This document shows, piece by piece, positions 37,308 to 37,339 of a DNA stretch of 37,339 nucleotides. The notes below the pieces were generated by a model. It saw only the letters and a program-made list of their open reading frames with translations, was not told where the DNA came from and ran no database searches. The position numbers and the translations under genes were made by a program. The stretch spans positions 1 through 37,339 of the forward strand of contig PJAB01000153.1 of NCBI GenBank assembly GCA_002887195.1, read 5' to 3'. This DNA is from Chrysochromulina parva (taxonomy: Eukaryota; Haptophyta; Prymnesiales; Chrysochromulinaceae). Within the stretch, counting starts at the first letter, position 1, and each line of letters starts with the position of its first letter.

Positions 37308-37339
37308 CGCAATTGCGCCCGAAACCCGACGCAATTGCG
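37308..37339. repeat. Duplicated palindrome CGCAATTGCG
   Basis: The 10-bp perfect palindrome occurs at 37308-37317 and 37330-37339, 22 bases apart. The second copy ends at the window edge, so the array may continue beyond it. Confidence 0.8.

Noticed and set aside
1..37339. tRNA or rRNA genes
   Set aside because: I looked for B-box-like GGTTCGAATCC and rRNA-like conserved blocks by eye and saw none in a plausible context. The TTCGAATCC near 28154 is inside the Nup50-like coding sequence. A tRNAscan run would settle it.

Overview
The window is nuclear DNA from a GC-rich, gene-dense single-celled eukaryote, most likely a flagellated microalga or related protist. The evidence is short GT-AG introns that close reading frames exactly, an ER-type Hsp70 ending in HDEL, a Nup50-like nucleoporin with a Ran-binding domain, a giant protein with Sfi1-type centrin-binding repeats, and RING, RanBP2-type and JmjC proteins. 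There is no operon structure, ribosome binding site, rRNA, tRNA, CRISPR array or recognisable transposase. The lineage cannot be fixed from the sequence; a haptophyte-like or other GC-rich alga would fit the extreme Ala/Pro/Gly codon bias and the many long shadow reading frames.

Layout. 1-945 (+) is the 3' part of a gene with a PcfJ-like domain. 1627-2710 (+) is a two-exon gene of unknown function. 7135-3739 (-) is a two-exon RING finger protein with an FG-rich stretch, a coiled coil and a C-terminal RanBP2-type zinc finger. 7627-8445 (+) is a Gln/Pro-rich protein. 10795-8774 (-) is BiP, with a candidate unfolded-protein-response element just upstream of its ATG. 11807-11133 (-) is a small coiled-coil reading frame. 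11876-13726 (+) is a gamma-glutamyltransferase. 16801-14621 (-) is an LRR protein with a triplicated unnamed repeat and a DUF4476-like domain. 27671-16992 (-) is a 3559-residue intronless Sfi1-like coiled-coil protein. 27876-29715 (+) is a two-exon Nup50-like gene, divergent from the giant gene. 30168-33839 (+) is an IQ-motif coiled-coil protein ending in near-identical 30-residue tandem repeats. 34834-37130 (+) is a two-exon TPR-JmjC protein whose intron carries a duplicated 3' splice site.

How the genes relate. They are individually transcribed housekeeping and cytoskeletal genes, not a single pathway. Centrosome or basal-body structure (Sfi1-like, IQ coiled coil), nuclear pore and Ran transport (Nup50-like; FG segment and RanBP2-type finger in the RING protein) and ER or thiol homeostasis (BiP, GGT) recur, but the sequence does not show that they act together. 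Expanded short repeats inside coding regions (33, 54, 90 and 12 bp units) are a strong theme. Domain names, splice sites and start codons are read by eye and were not tested with any search.
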